The translations under genes and the position numbers were made by a program. DNA of 64,000 nucleotides from the NCBI RefSeq assembly GCF_002797975.1, contig NZ_PGET01000001.1, positions 4,762,001 to 4,826,000 on the forward strand, in the 5' to 3' direction. Every line of letters begins with the position of its first letter. The first letter of the stretch is position 1. Below, one piece after another: positions 26,180 to 33,689 of this stretch. Source of the DNA: [Clostridium] celerecrescens 18A (GTDB lineage Bacteria; Bacillota; Clostridia; Lachnospirales; Lachnospiraceae). The notes beneath the pieces are model-generated. The model saw only the letters and a program-made list of their open reading frames with translations, searched no databases and was not told the origin of the DNA.

Positions 26180-27526
26180 ATGCAATTTAAAGAATTGAAT
26201 ATTATGCCTGATATTATTAAGGCTTTAGAAAAGGAAAATTACGATGTTCCTACACCGATACAGGAAGAAGCAATACCAGTTATATTAAGCGGCAGGGATT
26301 TACTTGGTTGTGCCCAGACTGGCACCGGAAAAACAGCTGCATTTGCTATACCAACGCTTCAGCTGCTCAGCGAAGAAAACGTGTCTCATAGGGCAAAACA
26401 AAATATAAGGGCTCTGATCGTAACACCGACCAGAGAGTTGGCTCTGCAAATTTATGAAAGTTTTAATACTTATGGGAAATACACCAAATTAAAATCTTGT
26501 GTAGTCTTTGGGGGAGTATCTCAAAAGCCTCAGGAGGAAAGTTTAAAGCAAGGGGTAGATATACTGGTGGCAACACCAGGAAGACTACTGGCCTTAATCG
26601 ATCAGAATATTATAAATATAGAACATATTAAAATATTTATATTGGACGAAGCTGACCGCATGCTGGATATGGGATTTATTCATGATGTTAAAAGGATCAT
26701 TGCCAAAACTCCTATAAAAAAGCAAACACTACTTTTCTCGGCTACGATGCCGCCAGACATCGCCAAGCTGGCGAGTACGATTTTAAAGACTCCTGCGAAA
26801 ATAGAAATCACTCCGGTATCATCAACCGTGGATACCATCGAGCAGTATTTATATTTTGTAGATAAATGCAATAAGAAAGATTTGCTATTGCACATTCTAA
26901 AAGATAAAAACATAGATTCAGCGTTGGTATTTACACGTACCAAGCATGGGGCGGATCGCCTTATGAAGCAATTATCAAGGAATGGCGTGATTGCGCGGGC
27001 GATCCATGGTGATAAATCACAAGGAGCACGTCAGAGTGCATTAAACAACTTTAAAAATAAAACATTGCGGATATTGCTTGCAACAGATATCGCGGCAAGA
27101 GGAATAGACATAGATGAACTAACCCACGTTATTAATTATGACCTTCCAGATATACCAGAGACATATGTGCATCGTATTGGGCGAACAGGCAGGGCAGGAC
27201 TTGGTGGAACAGCAATATCCTTTTGCGATTTTGATGAAAAAGGACAACTTAATGATATTGAAAAATTAATTGGGAAGAAAATAACAGAAATAAAAGATCA
27301 TCCTTACCCATTAAAGAACAACTTTCCGGCGATAAAGGTTGTGCAGCCAAGAAGGGATAAAGCAAAAACAGGGAATTCGGGTGCATCGCCAAAGAGAGAA
27401 TCATTGCATACAGCTTCCATAGACCGTGTTTCATCATCAAAGAAAAAGTATCGAATGACAGCAGATGGAACATTGAAAGAAAAAAGGAGTTTTAATAAAT
27501 TTTCAAAGAATGACAAAAAGCGGTAG
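26180..27526 (+). CDS. DEAD-box RNA helicase, RhlE-like
   Basis: This second ATP-dependent RNA helicase has 448 residues. AQTGTGKTAAFA, PTRELALQIYE, TPGRLLALID, DEADRMLDMGF, SATMPPD, LVFTRTKHGADR, TDIAARGIDI and HRIGRTGRAG occur in order within residues 35-340. The tail of about 90 residues is basic with Lys/Ser-rich low complexity, and there is no DbpA domain, so it is the short RhlE type. I chose ATG 26180 because AAAAGGAGAA precedes it; the in-frame ATG at 26114 would add 22 unrelated residues. Confidence 0.88.
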   Translation: MQFKELNIMPDIIKALEKENYDVPTPIQEEAIPVILSGRDLLGCAQTGTGKTAAFAIPTLQLLSEENVSHRAKQNIRALIVTPTRELALQIYESFNTYGKYTKLKSCVVFGGVSQKPQEESLKQGVDILVATPGRLLALIDQNIINIEHIKIFILDEADRMLDMGFIHDVKRIIAKTPIKKQTLLFSATMPPDIAKLASTILKTPAKIEITPVSSTVDTIEQYLYFVDKCNKKDLLLHILKDKNIDSALVFTRTKHGADRLMKQLSRNGVIARAIHGDKSQGARQSALNNFKNKTLRILLATDIAARGIDIDELTHVINYDLPDIPETYVHRIGRTGRAGLGGTAISFCDFDEKGQLNDIEKLIGKKITEIKDHPYPLKNNFPAIKVVQPRRDKAKTGNSGASPKRESLHTASIDRVSSSKKKYRMTADGTLKEKRSFNKFSKNDKKR

Positions 27527-27575
27527 ATCTGCTCTTCCGTTGAATAATAGATTTTAATGAAGGAAAGAAATGTAG

Positions 27576-27619
27576 AAAGAGGAATGCCGGTGTTGCACTT
27601 ACACCGGCATTCCTCTTTT
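27576..27619. terminator. Bidirectional terminator between helicase and HxlR gene
   Basis: A perfect 18-bp stem starting AAAGAGGAATGCC (27576) pairs with the complement ending GGCATTCCTCTTT (27618), loop TGCACTT. A-runs and T-runs flank both sides, suiting convergent genes. Confidence 0.88.
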
Positions 27620-27654
27620 GGGATAAAGATAACTTTCTTATGATGAATTTATAA

Positions 27655-27996
27655 TTACCCATTATTTTGCTTATTCAGATTGCTTTGTTTTAGGTGCTCT
27701 AATCCCCATCGATTCATTTCCTCCATAATCGGACTTAAAGATTTTCCAAGCTCTGTAAGAGAATATTCCACCTTTGGCGGCACCTCTGGATAAACCTTTC
27801 TATCAATTATCCCATCGGCCTCCAGCTGGCGAAGCTGTTGTGTCAGCATCTTCTGACTTATTCCGTTAATTCCTTTACTGAGTTCAATAAATCTTTGTGT
27901 GCCGTTATTGAATAGATTTCTCAGAATAAGTACCTTCCATTTGTGCCCGATTAAATTGACGGTATGCTCAATAGGGCATAATTTATCACACGGCAT
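27655..27996 (-). CDS. HxlR-family transcriptional regulator (Cys-containing)
   Basis: This regulator has about 113 residues. MPCDKLCPIEHTVNLIGHKWKVLILRNLF starts the winged helix, followed by RFIELSKGINGISQKMLTQQLRQLEADG and PPKVEYSLTELG. Two Cys near the N-terminus (positions 3 and 7) fit redox- or electrophile-sensing HxlR proteins of the HypR/YodB type, but this is inference. I chose the start at 27996 because GGAGTG lies upstream on the minus strand; a further in-frame ATG at 28017 lacks one. It faces the cupin and VOC genes across overlapping promoters. Confidence 0.83.
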   Translation of the reverse strand: MPCDKLCPIEHTVNLIGHKWKVLILRNLFNNGTQRFIELSKGINGISQKMLTQQLRQLEADGIIDRKVYPEVPPKVEYSLTELGKSLSPIMEEMNRWGLEHLKQSNLNKQNNG

Positions 27997-28040
27997 TATG
28001 ATCACTCCTATCAACAATTGTATTTACTTACTATTTGGTT

Positions 28041-28093
28041 AGTATAGCACAAAATAGTGCCTTCTTGCAAAAAGTTTGTAACGATATTATAGT
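28041..28093. promoter_or_regulatory. Two divergent promoters sharing one palindromic -35 hexamer
   Basis: TTGCAA at 28065-28070 is its own reverse complement. Rightward it is 17 bp from TATAGT (28088-28093), serving the cupin gene. Leftward it is 18 bp from TATACT (28046-28041 on the minus strand), serving HxlR. TACTATTTGGTTAGTA (28029-28044), a 5-bp dyad, overlaps the leftward -10 and resembles the TAGTAC sites near the other HxlR gene. A second palindrome, GAAACC-AGTT-GGTTTC, lies at 28112-28127 in the cupin leader. Confidence 0.65.
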
Positions 28094-28180
28094 AAATATA
28101 CAGCAGTACATGAAACCAGTTGGTTTCGATTTAAATGGTAATAATTGCTGAATACTATTTCAAATAGACAGGAGTTAAAT

Positions 28181-28507
28181 ATGAGAAAAATTAATATTAA
28201 CGATATTCTAGATTTTGCAGCAGAAAAAAGTGCGCGTAAGGTAATTTTCAAAGAAGGTCAGCTGGATACAGGACTTTTGCTATATGCCCCAGGACAGACA
28301 ACACCTGATCATAAGCATTCGGATATCGATGAAGTCTTTTATGTAATATCTGGTGAAGGCACAATCACTATAGACAATGAAGAAATGCTTGTGAAGGAAA
28401 GGGATATAATTTTCTCACCAAATGGTGAGACGCACGGATTCAATAATACCAGTTCTGACAATTGGGCGGTGCTGCAGATTAAAATCGAAACCTCCAAAAA
28501 GGATTAA
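28181..28507 (+). CDS. Small cupin-domain protein
   Basis: This single-domain cupin has about 108 residues. The metal-binding cupin motif 1 runs from PGQTTPDHKHSDIDEVFYV (His, His, Glu at about residues 44-51) and motif 2 is PNGETHGFNN (His near 86). The function of such small cupins (quercetinase-like, mannose-6-phosphate isomerase-like or regulatory) cannot be decided. I chose ATG 28181 with AGGAG upstream rather than 28145. A VOC gene follows 46 bases downstream, probably in one transcript. Confidence 0.82.
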   Translation: MRKININDILDFAAEKSARKVIFKEGQLDTGLLLYAPGQTTPDHKHSDIDEVFYVISGEGTITIDNEEMLVKERDIIFSPNGETHGFNNTSSDNWAVLQIKIETSKKD

Positions 28508-28553
28508 ACTATACTTATAAAAATTCAGGATCGAGCGTAGGAGGTATTTTTTC

Positions 28554-28934
28554 ATGTTTACGCGAATAGACCATGTTGCATTTTCAGTAAAAGACAGACA
28601 AAAATCGATTGACTTTTATGAAAAAAACTTTGGATTTAAAAAATATTTTGAACACGATGTTCCCGGGGTGCCGAACCTTGAAAAGGTTGTTTACCTTCAG
28701 TTAGGCGATACTGTGTTAGAGTTTGAACACTGGACAAATGAAAAGGAGAATAAGGGATATCATTTTTGTCTCATTAGCGATGATTTTGATTCAGATTATC
28801 AAAGGCTTAAGAATGCAGGGGTCCCGGTTGCAGCTGAGCCACATATTCCCGAGCCCAGAACACCTCAGGAAAAAGGCTGGAAAAGAGTTGTTTTTCAAGG
28901 TCCTGATGGCGAATTCATTGAGTTTCGGGGGTAA
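28554..28934 (+). CDS. VOC-family (glyoxalase/bleomycin-resistance type) protein
   Basis: This metal-dependent fold protein has 126 residues. It starts FTRIDHVAFSVKDRQKSIDFYEKNFGF, in which the His (residue 6) is a likely metal ligand; LQLGDTVLEFEHW and GYHFCLISDDFD give the middle ligands; the C-terminus has VFQGPDGEFIEFRG with the final Glu. These positions match lactoylglutathione lyase and related dioxygenase folds. The substrate is unknown. It ends before a clear terminator. Confidence 0.83.
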   Translation: MFTRIDHVAFSVKDRQKSIDFYEKNFGFKKYFEHDVPGVPNLEKVVYLQLGDTVLEFEHWTNEKENKGYHFCLISDDFDSDYQRLKNAGVPVAAEPHIPEPRTPQEKGWKRVVFQGPDGEFIEFRG

Positions 28935-28950
28935 ACGTGTAATTTGAAAT

Positions 28951-28987
28951 AAAGGACATGAAAGTGATAGCTTTCACGTCCTTTTTT
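28951..28987 (+). terminator. Terminator after cupin-VOC pair
   Basis: AAAGGACATGAAAG (28951-28964) pairs with CTTTCACGTCCTTT (28971-28984) with one mismatch, followed by a T-run. Confidence 0.8.
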
Positions 28988-29097
28988 AGTGCGCAGCATA
29001 TGCGCAATCTTAGGGGGGAAAGACCCTGGTATGTCCTTTAAGTGGAACGTGTTTAGCCCAAAGCATGGGAGTCCATCTTGAGGCGGAATCTTAATAC

Positions 29098-29157
29098 TTG
29101 ACATAATATAAATCTCAGTATATAATTACAGTGTAAATTAACTTAACACTGTTAAGT
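29098..29157 (+). promoter_or_regulatory. Promoter and TetR operator of the flavodoxin-oxidase operon
   Basis: TTGACA (29098-29103), a 17-bp spacer and TATAAT (29121-29126) form a consensus promoter. A perfect 17-bp palindrome with 8-bp arms, ACTTAACA-C-TGTTAAGT, lies at 29141-29157, about 8 bases past the predicted transcription start and touching the ribosome site. This position is ideal for autorepression by the TetR protein that follows. Confidence 0.8.
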
Positions 29158-29170
29158 GGGAGGGGTCTGT

Positions 29171-29779
29171 ATGGGAATTAAGGAACGGCGTGATGTTGAA
29201 AAAGAAGAGATGAAAAAGAGAATAATGGATGCTGCCATTGAGGTTATTGTCCAAGAGGGGTACGAGAAATTATCAATAAGAAAAATAGCTGCCCAAATTG
29301 AGTATTCTCCGACTACCATCTATCTTTACTATAAAGACAAAGCTGAAATTATTACAGATATGTCTGATGTACTTTATAGAAAGGTTATGGGAGAAGTAGT
29401 TGCTGTAATAAATGAGGAGGCCGCATTGCCAATCGATAAACAAGTCCATGATATTTTGCGTGGATTCATCAAGGGGCTTTGCAGTGAACCGGAAATGGTT
29501 AAAGCGATTATGCACAGTGGAATAAATGTCGTATTTGCAAATGATAGCACAGATGGAAAGCCAGCCAATCAAGGAATAGATATGCTTGATCATTTAGTTT
29601 CTATCGGAATTTCACAAAAAGTCTTTCGGCCAGGCATTGAGAACAATTCATGGATGATTGTAAGTGCATTACTCGGCTTTGTATTGAGTTCCATTGGAAG
29701 CCGATTATATCTGTTTGATAATTTTCACAAGCATATCGATGATTTTGTAGAAATTTTAATGGGAGGAATTAAGCAGTGA
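29171..29779 (+). CDS. TetR/AcrR-family transcriptional regulator
   Basis: This repressor has about 202 residues. The N-terminal helix-turn-helix is MKKRIMDAAIEVIVQEGYEKLSIRKIAAQIEYSPTTIYLYYKDK in pattern (residues 13-56), with the typical STxTIYxYYKDK end. The C-terminal ligand domain is unassigned. I chose ATG 29171 because GGGAGGGG lies upstream; a GTG at 29156 overlaps the operator. Its stop codon overlaps the GTG start of the flavodoxin gene by four bases (GTGA), so they are co-translated. Confidence 0.86.
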   Translation: MGIKERRDVEKEEMKKRIMDAAIEVIVQEGYEKLSIRKIAAQIEYSPTTIYLYYKDKAEIITDMSDVLYRKVMGEVVAVINEEAALPIDKQVHDILRGFIKGLCSEPEMVKAIMHSGINVVFANDSTDGKPANQGIDMLDHLVSIGISQKVFRPGIENNSWMIVSALLGFVLSSIGSRLYLFDNFHKHIDDFVEILMGGIKQ

Positions 29780-30255
29780 ATACAATTATCGTTTATTCAA
29801 GTAAATATGGATGTGCAGCGGATTGTGCAACGCTCTTAAAATCTGGATTGCCTGGTACTGTGGAGCTTGTTAGCATTAACGAAATCAATTCTAACCCCCT
29901 TCTCTTAGATAACTTTGATACGGTCATTTTAGGGAGTTCTATTTATGTCGGTACGATTTCAAAGAAAATGCGTGCATTTTGCATTGAAAACGTAGATGTG
30001 CTGAGCAGAAAAAGAGTGGGAATATTTCTCTGCTGTGCCCTTCCCGCACAAATAAATGAATACTTGTCCAAAAACTTCCCGGCAGCACTTCTTGAAAGTG
30101 CAGTAGTCATAAAGGATTTTGGCGGTGAGGCCAGAATCGATAAACTGAAAGGAATAAATAAGATTATTATGAAAGCTGCCTTAAAGGACAACTTTGAAAG
30201 CTTGAAAATCTCTCATGAGCATTTAGAGAGCTTCATAAAAGAAATAAGTATGTAA
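29776..30255 (+). CDS. Flavodoxin-fold protein of the HemG-like type
   Basis: This FMN-binding protein has 159 residues. It starts MNTIIVYSSKYGCAADCATLL, where the SSKYG loop is the FMN phosphate-binding motif. FDTVILGSSIYVGTISKKMRAF is the conserved 50s-loop segment seen in menaquinone-dependent protoporphyrinogen oxidase (HemG, Flavodoxin_5). A C-terminal FGGEARIDKL also fits that group. A porphyrin role is not shown; similar genes occur behind TetR regulators and probably serve as oxidoreductases. The start is GTG, coupled to tetR. Confidence 0.78.
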   Translation: MNTIIVYSSKYGCAADCATLLKSGLPGTVELVSINEINSNPLLLDNFDTVILGSSIYVGTISKKMRAFCIENVDVLSRKRVGIFLCCALPAQINEYLSKNFPAALLESAVVIKDFGGEARIDKLKGINKIIMKAALKDNFESLKISHEHLESFIKEISM

Positions 30256-30337
30256 TGCATTTATAATTATTAAAGTAAAAACAGAAAGCATATGTTATAT
30301 ATAATGAATAAAAAAGCTATTGGAGGCAAAGGATCAA

Positions 30338-31666
30338 ATGACGAAGCTCACTGGCCGAATTGTTTTTCCAGATGATCCATGTTATGAGATTGCCCGTAGG
30401 GATTATAATACGAGATTCTCAAAGTATCCCCTGGCTATTGTTTACTGCCAGGAGACCCAGGACGTGATTAATGCGGTAAAATGGACAAGAGAGAATTGTA
30501 TTTCATTGCGTGCACGCAGTGGAGGGCATAGCTATGAAGCTTTTTCAATATTGAATGATGGAATCGTCATCGATGTAAGCGAAATGGATAAAGTCATTCT
30601 TGATAAAACGAACATGGAAGCAGCGATCGGAGCCGGAGCTACCCTTCTGCCAATTTACGAGTGCTTATGGGATAGAGGTGTTACGATTCCGGGAGGAACA
30701 TGTCCAACAGTTGGCATTGCCGGACTTGCACTAGGAGGGGGATTTGGCATGCTGACAAGAAAGATGGGGCTGCTTTGTGACAACCTAATAGCTGTCCGGA
30801 TGGTCAATGATAAAGGGGAAGAAGTATGCGCTGACCGATGCACGCATCCCGATCTTTTTTGGGCATCCCGGGGAGGCGGGGGCGGAAACTTTGGGATTGT
30901 AACGTCATTTATTTTTAAGGTCCATCCTATTTCAGATGTTGCCGTGTATAATATTACCTGGGATTGGTCGGATGCCAGAGAGGTCATCAAGACATGGCAG
31001 GCATGGGCGCCGTTTGTAGATGAACGATTGACATCAATTATAGACTTATTTACCAAGGAAGACGGCCGTATTTCTTCAGCCGGTGAATTTTTAGGCAATG
31101 AAGACCAACTGAGATGCTTACTAAAACCCTTAGCCGCCGCTGGCAATCCAATTCAGATTGATATTCAGACAATACCTTTTATTGAAGCCGTACTTAAGTT
31201 TGATGGGGGGCTTGGTCCTCATAAGTTTAAAAACACTGGAGCTTTTGTGTATGATGGTTTACCTGATGAGGCAATAAACACCCTGCTTTGCTTTATGGAG
31301 ACTTCCCCCAATAAAGATAACTCGGTTCAATTTCAGAGTCTGGGAGGAGCAGTCAGGCAGATCCCTCCAGTTGGAACGGCCTATTTCCATCGAGATGCTA
31401 ACTATATTATGCAGTATATAACACGCTGGAACGCTGATAATGAAAAAGAGCCAAACATACATTGGGTAGAAAGTCTCAGAAGAGCCATGTTAAAATATGT
31501 GAATGGAACCTACGTCAATTGGCCTGATGTTTGTATCAAAGACTGGGCCAACGCATATTATGGAACCAATTATCAGGAATTAATGCAAATTAAATGCAAA
31601 TACGATCCGGAAGATATATTCCACTTTAAGCAGAGTATTTGTTCAGATCAAGAGAGGCTTATTTAA
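30338..31666 (+). CDS. FAD-linked oxidase with BBE domain (berberine-bridge-enzyme-like)
   Basis: This flavoenzyme has about 442 residues. The PP-loop FAD-binding domain has IVYCQETQDVINAVKW and RARSGGHSYEAF (the His for 8-alpha-histidyl FAD) and GGTCPTVGIAGLALGGGFG (a Cys in the place used for the 6-S-cysteinyl link), so bicovalent FAD is likely. The C-terminal BBE domain reads YVNWPDVCIKDWANAYYGTNY and DPEDIFHFKQSI. Relatives oxidise sugars or alkaloid-like compounds. The ATG at 30338 has AAAGGA upstream. It probably belongs to the TetR-flavodoxin operon (82-base gap without a terminator). Confidence 0.87.
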   Translation: MTKLTGRIVFPDDPCYEIARRDYNTRFSKYPLAIVYCQETQDVINAVKWTRENCISLRARSGGHSYEAFSILNDGIVIDVSEMDKVILDKTNMEAAIGAGATLLPIYECLWDRGVTIPGGTCPTVGIAGLALGGGFGMLTRKMGLLCDNLIAVRMVNDKGEEVCADRCTHPDLFWASRGGGGGNFGIVTSFIFKVHPISDVAVYNITWDWSDAREVIKTWQAWAPFVDERLTSIIDLFTKEDGRISSAGEFLGNEDQLRCLLKPLAAAGNPIQIDIQTIPFIEAVLKFDGGLGPHKFKNTGAFVYDGLPDEAINTLLCFMETSPNKDNSVQFQSLGGAVRQIPPVGTAYFHRDANYIMQYITRWNADNEKEPNIHWVESLRRAMLKYVNGTYVNWPDVCIKDWANAYYGTNYQELMQIKCKYDPEDIFHFKQSICSDQERLI

Positions 31667-31719
31667 GGTGAGGCTTTTGACATGGATGATTGAATACAGT
31701 GGAATAAGATGAAAGTTAT

Positions 31720-31750
31720 GAGATACCGTGGAACCGGTATCTCTTTTTTT
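31720..31750 (+). terminator. Terminator after FAD oxidase gene
   Basis: GAGATACCG (31720-31728) pairs perfectly with CGGTATCTC (31735-31743), loop TGGAAC, then seven T residues. Confidence 0.9.
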
Positions 31751-31892
31751 ATTGGCCCCCGCAGAAAGTCACAGGCAAAATAGTCTTTTCAAGCGGAGGC
31801 TTTTTGCTTGGGAAGTACTGGTAATTCAAGAAGCTTTTTTAGCTGTTATATATACTTGATATCTATTTTTGATGGTAATCTAATAATATTAC

Positions 31893-31921
31893 TTGACAAA
31901 TTGTTTAGATAACTTTATAGT
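31893..31921 (+). promoter_or_regulatory. Sigma-A promoter of the MarR gene
   Basis: TTGACA (31893-31898), 17 bp, TATAGT (31916-31921). An imperfect dyad, TTGTTTA (31901-31907) with TAAACCAA further right, overlaps the spacer and may bind MarR. Confidence 0.75.
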
Positions 31922-31954
31922 TAAACCAACTTAAATATAAAAGGAGGTAAAGCT

Positions 31955-32425
31955 TTGGATCCTAAAACAGATAATCAGAACGAATATGAACTGTTCCATA
32001 TGGTTGCGGAAATTAATGAGATAACTTATTCCATGAATGCTCGTTTGATGAAAGAGCGCCAATCCTTGTTTAATGAGGATCTTACATCCAAGCAAACGAT
32101 AATAATGGATTTAGTGAAAAAGGAATCTCAATTATCTATAAGCCAACTGGCTGAAGCAATGAATGTTACTTCAAGTGCTGTTAGCCAGATTGTCTCCAAA
32201 TTAGAAAAAGAAAAATATCTATTAAGGGCAATTAATCCAGATAATAGACGAGAAATAATTGTGCAGTTAGATGAAAAAGGGCACCATTATTATGCAAAAG
32301 AAGAAGAGATTAACAGGGAAATCGTAAATCGTTTTTATTCCCGCATGAAAATGGAAGACATGATACAATTACGAGACATTTTACAAAAACTCAATTTAAT
32401 AGTAGAAGAAGAATTATCAAGATAG
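31955..32425 (+). CDS. MarR-family transcriptional regulator
   Basis: This regulator has 156 residues. The winged helix is LTSKQTIIMDLVKKESQLSISQLAEAMNVTSSAVSQIVSKLEKEKYLLRAINPDNRREIIVQLDEKG in pattern, with the DxR wing motif as DNRRE. The start is TTG with a perfect AAAGGAGG 7 bases upstream. It stands just ahead of a decayed serine-hydrolase gene, which may once have been its target or an insertion neighbour. Confidence 0.87.
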   Translation: MDPKTDNQNEYELFHMVAEINEITYSMNARLMKERQSLFNEDLTSKQTIIMDLVKKESQLSISQLAEAMNVTSSAVSQIVSKLEKEKYLLRAINPDNRREIIVQLDEKGHHYYAKEEEINREIVNRFYSRMKMEDMIQLRDILQKLNLIVEEELSR

Positions 32426-32442
32426 GTATTAAAAGGAAAATA

Positions 32443-32988
32443 ATATCTCCGTCTTCCCCAAGACTTGATAGCCAATTTAAATATGGTCTAGGAGGGATTT
32501 TAGAGAATGATAAGAAAAGGGGAAGGGCTGTGTGGCACAGCGGTGGTTGGCCAGGTTATACTACATTCTTTAAAAGATACATTGATCATGATTCTACGAT
32601 TATATTTTTAAGAAATAAAGAACAGGACTTTGATTTTGAACAATCTATTTTACATGCAATTGAGAATATACTATTTGATGAACCATAGGAGGTTCCAAAG
32701 GCACAGGAATTGCAGATAGCAAGAACATTAGATCCAGAGGTTTAAAACAGATATGTTGGCGAGTACCGACTGGAAGAAAATTCGGAATTGACTGCAAAGG
32801 TTATGATGAAAAATCAGCGGCTGTACCTTGAACTCCCTGGATCTATGAAACTTGAAATGTATGCTGTTTCGGATAATGAATTTTTCCTTCGCGGCTTATC
32901 ATTGACAGTTAATTTTGCACATGATGGCATTTATCAACATTTGACTATAAATGATGGCAGTACTGCTCAGACTGCCAGGCGTATTTAA
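32443..32988 (+). pseudogene. Remnant of a class C beta-lactamase-like serine hydrolase
   Basis: One frame carries a protein-like sequence over about 180 codons interrupted by TAG at 32686 and TAA at 32743. Before the first stop it has KYGLGGILEND and WHSGGWPGYTTFF, the H-S-G-G motif that replaces KTG in class C beta-lactamase-like and Pbp-type hydrolases. After the second stop the frame continues with RYVGEYRLEENSEL and a beta-rich tail typical of the C-terminal domain in this family. The N-terminal part with SxxK and YxN is gone, so the gene is a dead C-terminal fragment. The stretch 32788-32988 alone should not be taken as a gene. Confidence 0.75.
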
Positions 32989-33033
32989 AAAATAAGCTTA
33001 AGAACAGATTGTAATAGAGAGGAAAAAAATAAC

Positions 33034-33534
33034 TTGTATAAAAATTATTTTATCAGCCAAAATGATCAAAGCTTTTATCCAGAATATGCATGTGGAATTG
33101 CCTGCCTTGCTATGTTATTTAAATATCACCAGATCCCCGGTTACGATAATTTTGAGAAGTTTGCCTTAGAATTAAACTTTAATGTTTCACCAGAAGAAAA
33201 AGGATATGATAGTGATGATATGAAGTATGGGACTTACCCTGAAGACATATTAAAGTATCTTACTAAAAATAACATCAGCTTCAGAATGTCTTTTTATGAC
33301 GACGAATGGAAGGAAGCCTTGAAGAAGTCTCCGATTATGGTAATGATGACTGGTAATGAGGAAGAGTTTGGTCTTAGAAATAGTCATTGGATCTTATTAG
33401 TAAAAAGAGATAAGGATTTTTTTACTTATCTTGATCCCTATGAAACAATGAAATCTGATAACTACGTGAAACATATCTGGTCAGGTGATTTCCAAAAATA
33501 TTATACAGGAATAGCATGTCAGATAATCAAATGA
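33034..33534 (+). CDS. C39-like papain-fold protein
   Basis: This small protein has 166 residues. YACGIACLAMLF (Cys20 as the likely nucleophile, in the pattern CGxA) and SHWILLVKRDKDFFTYLDPYE (catalytic His and the Asp/Asn position) match the peptidase C39-like family. No signal peptide or membrane segment is visible, and no ABC transporter domain is attached, so it is not a bacteriocin exporter. The start is a TTG after GAGAGGAAAAAAA. The next gene encodes a lipoprotein; a link between them is not shown. Confidence 0.65.
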   Translation: MYKNYFISQNDQSFYPEYACGIACLAMLFKYHQIPGYDNFEKFALELNFNVSPEEKGYDSDDMKYGTYPEDILKYLTKNNISFRMSFYDDEWKEALKKSPIMVMMTGNEEEFGLRNSHWILLVKRDKDFFTYLDPYETMKSDNYVKHIWSGDFQKYYTGIACQIIK

Positions 33535-33611
33535 TACATAACCAAAGGATTTTAAGGTCAAGACAGGCAGGACAGAGATCACAAATAAAGATAGAAAGCT
33601 AGAAAAGATAA

Positions 33612-33620
33612 TGGTATAAT
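33612..33620 (+). promoter_or_regulatory. Extended -10 promoter candidate before the lipoprotein gene
   Basis: TGGTATAAT (TG at 33612, TATAAT 33615-33620) is an extended -10 element about 70 bases before the start; no good -35 is seen. Confidence 0.4.
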
Positions 33621-33689
33621 AGGAATTGTTCATATACGCATAATCATGTTTATCTACAAAGTATAACAGAACTGCCATCGGAGGTAATA

